A DNA stretch of 64,000 bases from Anthropogastromicrobium aceti. Lineage in GTDB: Bacteria > Bacillota > Clostridia > Lachnospirales > Lachnospiraceae. A model generated the notes under the pieces. That model saw nothing but the letters and a program-made list of their open reading frames with translations. It did no database searches and was not told the DNA's origin. Location: the NCBI RefSeq assembly GCF_025567095.1, contig NZ_JAOQJH010000001.1; one strand, written 5' to 3'. Positions 1-8,324 of the stretch are shown here, in pieces; within the stretch, counting starts at the first letter, position 1, and each line of letters starts with the position of its first letter. Position numbers and translations under genes: made by a program.

Positions 1-64
1 TGCGCCAGACTGCATTGTAGCACCGCAGTTTGTGCCGCTTCGCGAGATGGGAAACGTATTATGA
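1..64 (+). CDS. C-terminal end of an upstream protein (partial)
   Basis: Frame 2 is open from the window edge and ends in APDCIVAPQFVPLREMGNVL followed by TGA at 62-64. It overlaps the RNase G start in an ATGA junction, which is typical of translational coupling. In Clostridia the gene before RNase G is often a radical-SAM-linked DUF2344 protein. That identity is inferred from gene order only, because 20 residues are too few to place a family. Confidence 0.5.
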   Translation, partial: APDCIVAPQFVPLREMGNVL

Positions 65-1305
65 GCCGCCGACTTCTTTCTATGCAGGGGGACCGTGTGC
101 TGACGGCCCTCTGGGATGATGGGCGTATTATAGAATGCAGTGTGGACGAGCGTGTACCTGCATTTTTAGGACGTATTTATCTGGCAAAGGTAGATCATAT
201 AGTACCAAGCATTAGCGGTGCATTTTTGTCTGCGGGTGATCAGAAGCTTTATTATTCACTAAAAGAAAATCCGCTACCTGTTGCTGTCTCATGTAAGCGT
301 GAGGGAATGATTACACAAGGCGATGAGATTGTTGTACAGGTGACAAAGGAAGCGCTAAAGACAAAGGAACCTGGTGCTGGTTCTGCCCTTCAAATTGGAG
401 GACGATATTGTGTCGTTATGATGGAGCCGGCAGGAAAACAGCCAAAGACAAAGATTCTTTTGTCGAGAAAGATTACAGAGGCTGCATTTCGTGAAAAGAT
501 TTCTGAGGAGGCAGAGGCTCTTGAAGAAGTAAAGCAGCTTTTTGAAGCTGTAAGTCTTAGGGGCTTTTCATTATCTGTGATGGTACGCACAAACGCGGCA
601 GAGGTATCATCTGATCTTGTACTAGATGAAATATCAGTCTGCTGCAGGCAGCTTCAGACTGTACTGTCAACAGCAGCTTTTCGCAGTAGTGGAAGCTTGC
701 TTTGGCAGCCGCTTCCAGCCTATATAAGTGCCATCCGTGATACTTCTTTAAATGGCTTAGAATCAATTGTCTGTGATAATGAAGAACTTTTAAACGAAGT
801 AAAAAATGCCTTGGATGAATGTAAAGGAAGTGAGGGATTAACTTATTCGCTTTATCAGGATTCTTCATATCCTATGCGAAAATGTTACAACTTGGATACT
901 ACTATTGAAAAGGCATTAAAAAGTAAAGTATATCTGTCATCAGGCGCCTACTTAATTATTGAACAGACGGAAGCGCTTGTAGCAATAGATGTTAATACAG
1001 GAAAAGCAATTGCATCAGGACGCAAAAAGGAAAATCAGGATTCTTATTTTTACCGCATTAATTTAGAAGCAGCAAAGGAAATCTTGTATCAGCTGCGACT
1101 CAGGAACTTATCTGGTATGATTCTTGTAGATTTTATTAACATGACTGATCATGCACTTGAGGATGCACTGATGGAAGAACTTTCCCTTCTTGCACGTAAA
1201 GATCCTGTGCATACAAGAATCGTTGATATAACAGCACTTGGTCTTGTTGAAATTACGAGAAAAAAAATAAGAGAGCCACTTGACAAACAATTAAAGATAT
1301 GTTAA
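61..1305 (+). CDS. rng: Ribonuclease E/G family endoribonuclease (RNase G-like)
   Basis: Single-strand-specific endoribonuclease of rRNA maturation and mRNA decay. The S1-like RNA-binding region lies near residues 35-110 (GRIYLAKVDHIVPSISGAF). The DNase I-like catalytic core has the two metal-binding aspartates in AIDVNTGKA (about residue 309) and LVDFINM (about 357). At 414 aa it ends just after ITRKKIREP and has no CPxC zinc-link, the motif that joins subunits in E. coli RNase E/G; only one Cys remains, at the last residue. The start overlaps the preceding stop (ATGA). It heads the L21-L27 block, an order common in Clostridia. The promoter for rplU lies inside its 3' end. Confidence 0.9.
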   Translation: MSRRLLSMQGDRVLTALWDDGRIIECSVDERVPAFLGRIYLAKVDHIVPSISGAFLSAGDQKLYYSLKENPLPVAVSCKREGMITQGDEIVVQVTKEALKTKEPGAGSALQIGGRYCVVMMEPAGKQPKTKILLSRKITEAAFREKISEEAEALEEVKQLFEAVSLRGFSLSVMVRTNAAEVSSDLVLDEISVCCRQLQTVLSTAAFRSSGSLLWQPLPAYISAIRDTSLNGLESIVCDNEELLNEVKNALDECKGSEGLTYSLYQDSSYPMRKCYNLDTTIEKALKSKVYLSSGAYLIIEQTEALVAIDVNTGKAIASGRKKENQDSYFYRINLEAAKEILYQLRLRNLSGMILVDFINMTDHALEDALMEELSLLARKDPVHTRIVDITALGLVEITRKKIREPLDKQLKIC

Positions 1306-1308
1306 AGT
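1280..1308 (+). promoter_or_regulatory. Probable sigma-A promoter for the rplU operon
   Basis: TTGACA at 1280-1285, a 17-nt spacer, then TAAAGT at 1303-1308. It sits in the last codons of the RNase G gene just before the L21 leader, so the ribosomal protein genes can be transcribed separately from rng. The -35 is consensus and the -10 is weak. Confidence 0.5.
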
Positions 1309-1390
1309 ACTAATCGTGTGCCGCACAATGAGGTTTAAGCGCTGCAATTTAGCAGACACCGTACTTGGCGAGTAATTATCTAGGAGGTGC
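1306..1390 (+). ncRNA. Ribosomal protein L21 leader (structured 5' UTR)
   Basis: The 90-nt gap before rplU has nested pairing. AGTAC near 1307 can pair with GTACT near 1361, enclosing small stems GTGccgCAC and CTGCaatttaGCAG. Firmicutes carry a known L21 leader at this position, thought to allow autogenous control by L21. The assignment rests on position and visible pairing, not on a covariance search. Confidence 0.6.
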
Positions 1391-1393
1391 TAT

Positions 1394-1702
1394 ATGTACG
1401 CAATTATTGCAACTGGTGGCAAGCAGTACAAGGTAGCAGAAGGCGATGTCATTCGCGTTGAGAAGCTTGGAGTAGAAGCTGGACAGACCTACAACTTTGA
1501 TCAGGTTTTAGCTGTAAACAATGGTGAGATGATCATTGGTACCCCGACTGTTGCTGGAGCAACTGTAAGCGCAACTGTTATGGGCGAGGGCCGTGCTAAG
1601 AAGGTTATTGTATACAAGTACAAGAGAAAGACCGGCTATCACAAGAAGAATGGTCACAGACAGTCCTATACTGAGTTAAAGATTGAGAAGATCAACGCTT
1701 AA
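1394..1702 (+). CDS. rplU: 50S ribosomal protein L21
   Basis: 102 aa, the full length of bacterial L21, with the family start MYAIIATGGKQYKVAEGD and the basic C-terminal stretch VIVYKYKRKTGYHKKNGHRQSYTELKI. It binds 23S rRNA in the large subunit. An AGGAGG site lies 7 nt before the ATG. The prp gene starts 3 nt after its stop and rpmA follows, the standard Gram-positive rplU-prp-rpmA arrangement. Confidence 0.98.
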   Translation: MYAIIATGGKQYKVAEGDVIRVEKLGVEAGQTYNFDQVLAVNNGEMIIGTPTVAGATVSATVMGEGRAKKVIVYKYKRKTGYHKKNGHRQSYTELKIEKINA

Positions 1703-1705
1703 TCA

Positions 1706-2035
1706 ATGATTCAGGTAGAGATTATCCGGGATGCTTCCAAAGCGTATGTTGGTTTTTCTATAAAAGGACATGCCGGCTATGCAGAGCACGGGCAGGATAT
1801 CATTTGTGCAGCGGTTTCCGTTTTAGCGCAGAATACCGTAAATTCTATTGAGCAATTTACGGATGATACATTCTCCGGTGAGATAGATGAGAAAACTGGC
1901 AGTCTTGCTGTTTCGTTTCCTCATGGTGTCGGGAAGGATTCCAGACTATTGTTGGACTCGATGGTACTTGGTTTGACAAGTATTGCCGAGGAGTATGGTA
2001 AGAAGTATATTAAAATCCGATTCAGGGAGGTGTAA
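1706..2035 (+). CDS. prp: Ribosomal-processing cysteine protease Prp
   Basis: 109 aa. It has the catalytic His in IKGHAGYAEHGQDI and the catalytic Cys in IICAAVSVLAQN, the spacing known for Prp (formerly YsxB). In Firmicutes Prp removes the N-terminal leader of L27, which is needed for a functional ribosome. The substrate is encoded 3 nt downstream and carries the matching leader, so enzyme and target are co-expressed. Confidence 0.95.
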   Translation: MIQVEIIRDASKAYVGFSIKGHAGYAEHGQDIICAAVSVLAQNTVNSIEQFTDDTFSGEIDEKTGSLAVSFPHGVGKDSRLLLDSMVLGLTSIAEEYGKKYIKIRFREV

Positions 2036-2038
2036 ATC

Positions 2039-2323
2039 ATGTTCAAGATGAATCTTCAGTTATTTGCACATAAGAAGGGTGTTGGTTCTACAAAGAACGG
2101 CCGTGATTCCGAGTCCAAGAGACTTGGTGCAAAGAGAGCAGATGGACAGTTCGTTTTAGCTGGAAACATTCTTTACAGACAGCGTGGAACCCATATCCAT
2201 CCAGGTAACAATGTAGGTATCGGCGGAGACGATACTTTATTTGCGAAGGTTGATGGAGTTGTCCGTTTCGAGAGAAAGGGCAAGGATAAGAAGCAGGTTT
2301 CTGTTTATCCAAAGGCTGAGTAA
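2039..2323 (+). CDS. rpmA: 50S ribosomal protein L27 with Prp-cleaved leader
   Basis: 94 aa. The N-terminus MFKMNLQLFA is the Firmicutes leader cut by Prp. The mature protein would start at HKKGVGSTKNGRDSES, whose flexible N-terminus reaches the peptidyl-transferase centre. The ribosome binding site is the GGGAGG overlapping the end of prp. A strong terminator follows, so obg is probably also read from its own promoter. Confidence 0.98.
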   Translation: MFKMNLQLFAHKKGVGSTKNGRDSESKRLGAKRADGQFVLAGNILYRQRGTHIHPGNNVGIGGDDTLFAKVDGVVRFERKGKDKKQVSVYPKAE

Positions 2324-2345
2324 GATTAATAGTATGAAACGAGGA

Positions 2346-2376
2346 GAGACCGTTGCCGTTCGCAACGGTCTCTTTT
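2346..2376 (+). terminator. Rho-independent terminator after rpmA
   Basis: Perfect 11-bp stem GAGACCGTTGC / GCAACGGTCTC with a 5-nt loop, followed by TTTT. Confidence 0.9.
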
Positions 2377-2455
2377 GGGTAATGTAGATAAAAACAAGAA
2401 AAAAAGTAACAATATATAAAAAGAAAATCAAAAGAAAGGCATTGGTAACGTATTT

Positions 2456-3745
2456 ATGATAGATAGTGCCAGAATATTCATTAAATCCGGTAAGGGTGGC
2501 GATGGACATGTAAGCTTTCGTCGTGAGCTTTTTGTTGCTGCCGGTGGTCCTGATGGCGGCGACGGCGGAAGAGGCGGAGACATTATTTTTGAAGTAGATA
2601 AGGGTCTGAATACATTAAATGACTTTCGTCATGTACGCAAATATATTGCGCAGTCTGGAGAGGACGGAAAAAAACGCCGCTCTCATGGTGCAGACGGACA
2701 GGATTTGATTGTAAAGGTTCCAGAAGGAACAATCATTCGTGACGATGCAAGCGGAAAGATTATTGCCGATATGTCTGGAAAAAATATGCGTGAAGTAATC
2801 TTAAAAGGTGGCAGAGGCGGCGCCGGAAATATGCATTTTGCCACACCTACCATGCAGGTTCCTAAGTTTGCAAAGCCAGGTCAGCCGGCTATGGAGCTTT
2901 GGGTTCGCTTAGAGTTAAAGGTTATCGCAGATGTCGGACTTGTTGGATATCCGAATGTTGGAAAATCTACCATTTTATCAATGGTAACAAATGCAAAGCC
3001 AAAGATTGCAAATTACCATTTTACTACGCTTGATCCGTATGTAGGAATTGTAGACCTTGAGGGTACAAACGGTTTTGCACTTGCTGACATTCCTGGTCTT
3101 ATTGAGGGTGCTTCAGAAGGAATCGGCCTTGGCTTCCAGTTCTTAAAACATATTCAGCGTACAAAAGTACTCATTCATGTAGTAGATGCAGCCTCCACTG
3201 AAGGCCGCGATCCAGTTGAAGATATTCGCACCATTCAGAATGAATTGGCATCATATGATCCAGAGCTGTTAAAGAAACCAGCTGTCATTGCTGCCAATAA
3301 GGTTGACGTTATTCAGACAGAAGATGGCGATGAAGATCCCATTGAGCGTTTAAAGAATACTTTTGAACCAGAAGGCTTAAAGGTATTTCCAGTTTCAGCA
3401 GCTTCAAATCAGGGCTTAAAAGAGCTTTTATACCATGTATGGCAGATTCTGTCTACAATGGATCCAGAACCGACTGTTTATGAAAAGGAATATGTTCCGG
3501 AATACGATCTTGGAAGCAATCTTCCTTATACAGTAGAAAAAACAGATGAACATTTATTTACAGTTGAAGGACCTCGTATTGAAAAGATGCTTGGCTATAC
3601 AAACTTAGATTCCGAGAAGGGCTTTACTTTCTTCCAGCGCTTCTTAAAGGAGACAGGAATCTTAAAGGAGCTTGAGGATCTTGGAATCGAAGATGGCGAT
3701 ACTGTTAAAATGTATGGTCAGCACTTTGATTATTATCACGAGTAA
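2456..3745 (+). CDS. obgE: Obg family GTPase (CgtA)
   Basis: 429 aa GTPase that binds the 50S precursor and acts in late ribosome assembly and stress signalling. The glycine-rich Obg fold covers residues 1-158 (GGRGG, GGRGGAGN). The G domain follows with G1 GYPNVGKST, G3 DIPGL and G4 NKVD. The C-terminal Obg-type domain (about 345-429) includes the Gram-positive OCT extension. The GAAAGG sequence lies about 16 nt before the ATG, farther than usual. Confidence 0.97.
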   Translation: MIDSARIFIKSGKGGDGHVSFRRELFVAAGGPDGGDGGRGGDIIFEVDKGLNTLNDFRHVRKYIAQSGEDGKKRRSHGADGQDLIVKVPEGTIIRDDASGKIIADMSGKNMREVILKGGRGGAGNMHFATPTMQVPKFAKPGQPAMELWVRLELKVIADVGLVGYPNVGKSTILSMVTNAKPKIANYHFTTLDPYVGIVDLEGTNGFALADIPGLIEGASEGIGLGFQFLKHIQRTKVLIHVVDAASTEGRDPVEDIRTIQNELASYDPELLKKPAVIAANKVDVIQTEDGDEDPIERLKNTFEPEGLKVFPVSAASNQGLKELLYHVWQILSTMDPEPTVYEKEYVPEYDLGSNLPYTVEKTDEHLFTVEGPRIEKMLGYTNLDSEKGFTFFQRFLKETGILKELEDLGIEDGDTVKMYGQHFDYYHE

Positions 3746-3763
3746 AGAAAAAGGAGACTTTAA

Positions 3764-4060
3764 ATGACAAGTAAGCAGAGAGCATATTTAAAGAGTCTGG
3801 CTATGGATCAGTCTGCGATCCTTCAGATCGGAAAGTCCAGCCTGACACCAGAAATTACCAGATCAGTAGACGAAGCATTAGAAGCACGTGAACTGATTAA
3901 GATTCATGTATTGAAGAACTGTTTTGATGATGGTTCTTCTATTGCTGAGGTATTAGCAGAGCGTACACGCGCAGAAGTTGTACAGGTAATCGGAAAGATG
4001 ATCGTACTGTATCGCCCGGCAAAAGAAGAGAAGAAGAGAAAGATCGTTCTTCCAAAATAA
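3764..4060 (+). CDS. yhbY: YhbY family RNA-binding protein (CRM domain)
   Basis: 98 aa, one CRM domain: MTSKQRAYLKSLAMDQSAILQIGKSSLTPE, then the helix ELIKIHVLKNC. YhbY proteins bind precursor 50S particles. It starts 19 nt after obg behind AAGGAG. The next gene is yqeK; nadD, often found here, is missing. Confidence 0.93.
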   Translation: MTSKQRAYLKSLAMDQSAILQIGKSSLTPEITRSVDEALEARELIKIHVLKNCFDDGSSIAEVLAERTRAEVVQVIGKMIVLYRPAKEEKKRKIVLPK

Positions 4061-4083
4061 TAATATACGGGAGGATCCATTTT

Positions 4084-4695
4084 ATGGTTAATGATGAAAT
4101 TCTTTACATCCGAAGACGCTTGAAAAAGAAGATGGATGAAGACCGCTTTGAGCACACCATTGGTGTTGCATACACATCTGTTTGCCTTGCAATGCGTTAT
4201 GGAGAAGATCTTCACAAGGCAGAATTAGCGGGTCTTCTTCATGACTGTGCAAAATGTATCCCGGATGATATTAAACTTGATAAATGCAAACGCAACAATA
4301 TTCCGATCACAAAGGCACAAGAACAAAGCCCATCTCTTCTTCATGCAAAGCTTGGCGCTTTTATTGCAGCTGACCATTATAGGATTAAAGATCAGGATAT
4401 TTTAAATGCTATTGAGAATCACACTACAGGACGTCCGGCAATGAGTCTTCTTGAGAAGATTGTTTTTGTCGCTGACTATATTGAGCCAAGAAGAAATAAA
4501 GCGTCAAACCTGTCAAAACTGCGTCAAATGGCGTTTATTGATATTGATCGTACCGTTTACGAAATTATGGATCAGACGCTTCGTTATCTGAAGTCAAAAA
4601 AAGTTCCGATTGACAGCCTGACAAAAAAGTCCTGTGATTATTATCGTGCGCTGTGTGGTGAAAAAGACGTAGAAAATGAAACAGAAAGGAACTGA
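4084..4695 (+). CDS. yqeK: YqeK-like HD hydrolase (symmetrical Ap4A hydrolase)
   Basis: 203 aa HD-domain phosphohydrolase. Metal ligands are visible in FEHTIGVAYTS, LAGLLHDCAK (the HD pair), ENHTTG and FVADYIEP. YqeK proteins hydrolyse diadenosine tetraphosphate to two ADP. The start has GGGAGGAT upstream. It ends in TGA 4 nt before rsfS. In relatives it often follows, or is fused to, nadD; here it directly follows yhbY. Confidence 0.92.
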   Translation: MVNDEILYIRRRLKKKMDEDRFEHTIGVAYTSVCLAMRYGEDLHKAELAGLLHDCAKCIPDDIKLDKCKRNNIPITKAQEQSPSLLHAKLGAFIAADHYRIKDQDILNAIENHTTGRPAMSLLEKIVFVADYIEPRRNKASNLSKLRQMAFIDIDRTVYEIMDQTLRYLKSKKVPIDSLTKKSCDYYRALCGEKDVENETERN

Positions 4696-4698
4696 CTT

Positions 4699-5064
4699 AT
4701 GGAAGTAAAGCAAAAGGCAGCATTGATTTACAATGCAATTGAGGATAAAAAAGGAAGCCGAATCAGTGTTCTTGATATCAGCGGTATTTCTGTTATGGCA
4801 GACTATTTTGTGATTGCAGATGCTGAGAATAACAATCAGCTGCAGGCAATTGCTGATAATGTAGAAGAGCAGATGATGAAAAATGGCAATCATTGCCGTA
4901 TTGAAGGAAAATCAGAATCTGGCTGGGTACTGCTTGACTTTGGCGATATTATTGTTCATATATTCAATAAGGAAGATCGTTTATTCTACGATCTTGAGCG
5001 TCTTTGGAGAGATGCAATCTCAGTGTCAAAGGAACAGCTTGGCATTAAAGAGGCCGCTTTATAA
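4699..5064 (+). CDS. rsfS: Ribosomal silencing factor RsfS
   Basis: 121 aa with family signatures LDISGISVMADYFVIADAENNNQLQAI and GWVLLDFGDIIVHIF. RsfS binds L14 and blocks subunit joining when nutrients are low. It is the last gene of the ribosome-assembly block and is followed by a terminator shared with lexA. Confidence 0.96.
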   Translation: MEVKQKAALIYNAIEDKKGSRISVLDISGISVMADYFVIADAENNNQLQAIADNVEEQMMKNGNHCRIEGKSESGWVLLDFGDIIVHIFNKEDRLFYDLERLWRDAISVSKEQLGIKEAAL

Positions 5065-5074
5065 TTTACAGCAC

Positions 5075-5122
5075 AAAAAGACCGTATCTTTGGAGAAAAG
5101 TCTCTAAGGATACGGTCTTTTT
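5075..5122. terminator. Bidirectional terminator between rsfS and lexA
   Basis: Arms AAAAAGACCGTATC and GATACGGTCTTTTT pair perfectly over a 20-nt loop. The A-run before and the T-run after make it work for both convergent genes. Confidence 0.9.
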
Positions 5123-5127
5123 AGCTT

Positions 5128-5754
5128 TTAAGAAACAATCTTTGGACGGAACAGACTGATTACCTTTCCTATGATCTCAACATTATCAACGATAATAGGT
5201 TCCATAGAGCTGTTTTGAGGTTGTAAACGATAATGACCATCTTCTTTATAAAAAGTTTTAACAGTAGCAGAATCATCTACAAGTGCAACGACAATTTCAC
5301 CATTTTGTGCGGTACTTTGCTTAGCGACAACAAGCTTATCACCATCAAAAATACCTGCTTCAACCATGCTGTCACCCTTAACAGTCAGCACAAAAACCTC
5401 CTTTCCCTGTGGAATCATATATGCCGGGAATGGTAAATAGGCATCAATATTTTCAATAGCAAGAATCGGCTGTCCGGCAGCAACCTTTCCAACCTCAGGA
5501 ATATAGACAGTCTCAGTGCGGACAAGATTAAAGCCATCATCAACAATTTCAATTGCTCTAGGTTTTGTTGGATCCTTGCGGATGTAACCATTTCTCTCAA
5601 GTGATTCAAGATGTGCATGAACGGAAGATGTAGATTTTAATCCGACAGCATCACAGATTTCACGTACAGACGGTGGATAACCTTTCTGCAGAACCTGTTG
5701 TTTTAAATATTCTAGTACTTCACGCTGCTTATTTGTGATTTTTCCATATGTCAT
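5128..5754 (-). CDS. lexA: LexA repressor of the SOS response
   Basis: 208 aa. The winged HTH is at residues 1-65 (ITNKQREVLEYLK ... VGLKSTSSVHAHLESLERNGYI) and the S24 peptidase domain follows. Self-cleavage is expected at Ala-Gly in KVAAGQP; the catalytic Ser is in KGDSM and the general-base Lys in ATVKTFY. The start is ATG 5754, 8 nt after AAGGAGG; a longer frame from TTG 5775 would bury that site. A LexA box over its promoter indicates autoregulation. It converges on rsfS. Confidence 0.97.
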   Translation of the reverse strand: MTYGKITNKQREVLEYLKQQVLQKGYPPSVREICDAVGLKSTSSVHAHLESLERNGYIRKDPTKPRAIEIVDDGFNLVRTETVYIPEVGKVAAGQPILAIENIDAYLPFPAYMIPQGKEVFVLTVKGDSMVEAGIFDGDKLVVAKQSTAQNGEIVVALVDDSATVKTFYKEDGHYRLQPQNSSMEPIIVDNVEIIGKVISLFRPKIVS

Positions 5755-5824
5755 AAATAAGTCCTCCTTTTTCAAGCTAAGTTATTAATCATATATTGAT
5801 AAGCATTGATTTATACTTGAAAAT

Positions 5825-5865
5825 AGTATAGCACAAATCAGAAGAAAATGCAAACAAAAGTTTGC
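5825..5865 (-). promoter_or_regulatory. lexA promoter with LexA (SOS) box
   Basis: On the minus strand TTGCAT (5853-5848), 17 nt, TATACT (5830-5825). The palindrome GCAAAC AAAA GTTTGC at 5850-5865 matches the Gram-positive SOS box pattern CNAACN4GTTNG and covers the -35, so LexA binding should block its own transcription. Confidence 0.8.
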
Positions 5866-5913
5866 GAAAATGTGTTCGTTGAAGTGAAAGCAAACATTTT
5901 GCATATCATCTAC

Positions 5914-5942
5914 TTGATAATGCATACATGGCATGATAAAAT
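5914..5942 (+). promoter_or_regulatory. Probable promoter for the AAA/PD-(D/E)XK gene
   Basis: TTGATA at 5914-5919, 17 nt, TAAAAT at 5937-5942, 39 nt before the TTG start. The LexA box lies about 50 nt upstream and might also affect this promoter, but nothing shows it does. Confidence 0.45.
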
Positions 5943-5981
5943 TATGATATAAAACAGAGATTTGAAAGGCGGTGTTTCTTT

Positions 5982-7568
5982 TTGGGCAGTTTTGTTAATC
6001 CCGACAACTGGGCATTTGAAAAGGCAATTAATTCAAAAATTTACGTAGACAAAACAGAACTTCTGGAATATACAAATGGGGTATTAGATACATTACAAGG
6101 CTATATCTGTAATAGCCGTCCACGACGCTTTGGAAAATCCATCACGGCAGATATGCTTGTTGCTTATTACAGCAAGGGCTGTGACTCAAAATCAATGTTC
6201 TCAAGCTTAAAAATTAGCCAGTCAGCAGATTTTAATAAACATTTGAATAAACATGATGTAATACATCTGGATATTCAATGGTTTATTGAGCCAGCTGGAG
6301 GTCCCGAAAATGTTGTTTCTTATATTTCTCAAAAGGTCATTTCGGAACTTCAACAGTATTATCCAGGTGTGTTAGACAGTTCTATCCAGTCTTTGCCAGA
6401 AGCACTACTGCAGATTAATACTTTGACAGGAAGTAGATTCGTAGTAATTGTTGATGAATGGGATGTTCTAATTCGTGATGAAGCATCGGACTTAAAGGTT
6501 CAAGAGCAATATATTAATTTTTTGAGAGGAATGTTTAAAGGTAGTGCACCAACGAAATATATTCAGCTTGCATATTTAACAGGAATACTTCCAATCAAAC
6601 GTGAGAAAACGCAATCTGCACTGAATAATTTTAGAGAATTTACAATGATTTCTCCTAAAGAATTTGCTAAATATATTGGATTTACAGAAGAAGAGGTTAG
6701 AAACCTATGTGATCAATATCATTGTGATTTTGAAGAGGTGAAGCGTTGGTATGATGGATACTTGTTAGGAAGTTATCAAGTGTATAATCCAAAAGCAGTA
6801 ATTGAAGTGCTTCTCTGCAAACAATTTCAAAGTTATTGGTCGGAAACAGCGTCCTATGAAACAGTTGTTCCATTAATTAATATGGACTATCATGGGCTTA
6901 AAACAGCATTGATTGAAATGCTTTCTGGAGCTTCTGTTAAAGTTAATACTTTAACTTTTCAAAATGATATAGCTAACATCAGAAACAAAGATGATGTGCT
7001 GACATATTTAATTCATCTTGGCTACCTTGGATACGATCAGCCGCGAAAAGAAGCTTTTGTACCAAATGAAGAAATACGACAAGAGCTTATGACCGCAGTT
7101 GAAGATCGTTCTTGGGATGAAATGATTGCATTCCAGAAGGAATCTGAACTGTTATTGGAAGCCACTTTAGATTTAGATGGAAATTTGGTTGCAAAGCAGC
7201 TTGAAAAAATTCACAACGATTATGCATCAGTGATTCAGTATAATAATGAAAATTCTTTGAGTAGCGTTTTAGCAATTGCTTATTTAAGTGCAATTACGTA
7301 TTACTTTAAGCCTAAACGTGAATTACCAGCTGGCCGTGGTTTTGCAGATTTTGTCTTTATTCCGAGACCAGAGTATAGAAATGAGTATCCTGCGCTAGTT
7401 GTTGAACTGAAGTGGAATAAAAATGCACAAACTGCACTGCAGCAGATAAAAGACAAAAAATATCCAGACTCAATAAAGGAATATACTGGAAATGTTTTGC
7501 TTGTTGCAATTAATTACAGCAAATCAAAGCAGCATGAGTGTGTGATTGAGCAGTATACAAAAAATTAA
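5982..7568 (+). CDS. AAA-ATPase-like / PD-(D/E)XK nuclease domain protein (DUF1703 type)
   Basis: 528 aa. The N-terminal AAA-ATPase-like domain opens FVNPDNWAFEKAINSKIYVDK and has a P-loop-like NSRPRRFGKS (about residue 46) and Walker B-like VVIVDEWD (about 158). The C-terminal PD-(D/E)XK nuclease-like region has D in ADFVFIPRP and ExK in LVVELKWNK. It starts at TTG with AAAGGCGG upstream. Such genes are abundant and multicopy in gut Firmicutes and Bacteroidetes; their role is unsettled (defence or mobile-DNA maintenance are proposals). Confidence 0.85.
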   Translation: MGSFVNPDNWAFEKAINSKIYVDKTELLEYTNGVLDTLQGYICNSRPRRFGKSITADMLVAYYSKGCDSKSMFSSLKISQSADFNKHLNKHDVIHLDIQWFIEPAGGPENVVSYISQKVISELQQYYPGVLDSSIQSLPEALLQINTLTGSRFVVIVDEWDVLIRDEASDLKVQEQYINFLRGMFKGSAPTKYIQLAYLTGILPIKREKTQSALNNFREFTMISPKEFAKYIGFTEEEVRNLCDQYHCDFEEVKRWYDGYLLGSYQVYNPKAVIEVLLCKQFQSYWSETASYETVVPLINMDYHGLKTALIEMLSGASVKVNTLTFQNDIANIRNKDDVLTYLIHLGYLGYDQPRKEAFVPNEEIRQELMTAVEDRSWDEMIAFQKESELLLEATLDLDGNLVAKQLEKIHNDYASVIQYNNENSLSSVLAIAYLSAITYYFKPKRELPAGRGFADFVFIPRPEYRNEYPALVVELKWNKNAQTALQQIKDKKYPDSIKEYTGNVLLVAINYSKSKQHECVIEQYTKN

Positions 7569-8004
7569 GACTAACAACGATAACACCACCAGGATTTGGC
7601 GATCTTAACAGAGGTTGCAGCATTATGAAAGCCATAGAGACAGGAAGGAATCATCAAAAATTCGGTAGAATGAGTAAAAGTTAGTTGCCCATCGGCTTCT
7701 TTTCGTATATAATCCAAGACAGAGGATCTCCTTTCGATTGGGTTGTTTACATCCGGCCAAGATGCAATACCAATCTTAACGGAAGATCTTTTTTTATTCA
7801 ATAGGAAACTGTGGTGAAAGCAACAATTGTTCTTAGGCTGCCGAGTCTGTGGGATTATTCAAGCCACCCTTTAGGGCTTGACCTTGACAAGGTTCTCAGG
7901 CAATGCTAAACTGCTGAGTTTCGACGGCTCGAAATCAGCATCTATCTTGAGTTCTTCGCCGTCGATTTAATTACTTTATGCATTGCTTGAGGTTCATGTC
8001 AAGG
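7569..8004. other. Intergenic stretch with minus-strand coding remnants
   Basis: No intact gene is convincing. Two minus-strand stretches look protein-like but lack a proper gene: 7801-7571 (76 codons, includes GIASWPDVNNPIERRSSVLD) and about 7965-7870 (IDGEELKIDADFEPSKLSSL then LPENLVKVKP and stop). They read like pieces of a decayed gene, but I recognise neither family. Confidence 0.35.
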
Positions 8005-8032
8005 TTGGCGGACAGCATAGAAAACTTATAAT
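8005..8032 (+). promoter_or_regulatory. Promoter of the HTH / MmeI-like operon
   Basis: TTGGCG at 8005-8010, 16 nt, TATAAT at 8027-8032. Immediately downstream are TGTGG/CCACA arms and the wider GGCAAT/ATTGCC pair (8035-8076), possible operator half-sites for the HTH protein. Confidence 0.5.
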
Positions 8033-8102
8033 GTGGCAATGTCAATTCCACAAAAAAATGATTGCCCCCAATATGTTTAAATGAAAAATATGGAGGTAGT
8101 TT

Positions 8103-8309
8103 ATGGGCGTAAGTTATAACAGATTATGGAAAATGCTCATAGATAAAAATATAAAGCGGATAGAGATGCAGTACCTCATCGGGATTAGCGGAAACATTCT
8201 TGCCAGGATGGGAAAAAACCAGTATGTATCAATGGAGACGATTGAGAAAATCTGCAAGAAACTGGACTGCACCGTTGATGAGATGATGGAATTTACAGAT
8301 GATGAATAA
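8103..8309 (+). CDS. XRE/Cro-type HTH regulator (candidate controller of the R-M gene)
   Basis: 68 aa, a single Cro/C1-type helix-turn-helix: LWKMLIDKNIKRIEMQYLIGISGNILARMGKNQYVSMETIEKICKKLDCTVDEMM. An ATGGAGG site precedes the ATG, and 15 nt separate it from the restriction-modification gene, which has its own AGGAGG. Small HTH proteins in this position often control restriction-modification timing; that role is inferred from position. Confidence 0.85.
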   Translation: MGVSYNRLWKMLIDKNIKRIEMQYLIGISGNILARMGKNQYVSMETIEKICKKLDCTVDEMMEFTDDE

Positions 8310-8324
8310 CAGGAGGTTGCTGCA

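Noticed and set aside
4883..5107. 74-codon plus-strand frame
   Set aside because: It lies in another frame of rsfS, has no ribosome binding site and runs into the terminator.
5880..5912. Second LexA box (GCAAACATTTTGC)
   Set aside because: It lacks the GTTNG half at the right spacing, so it does not fit the CNAACN4GTTNG pattern.
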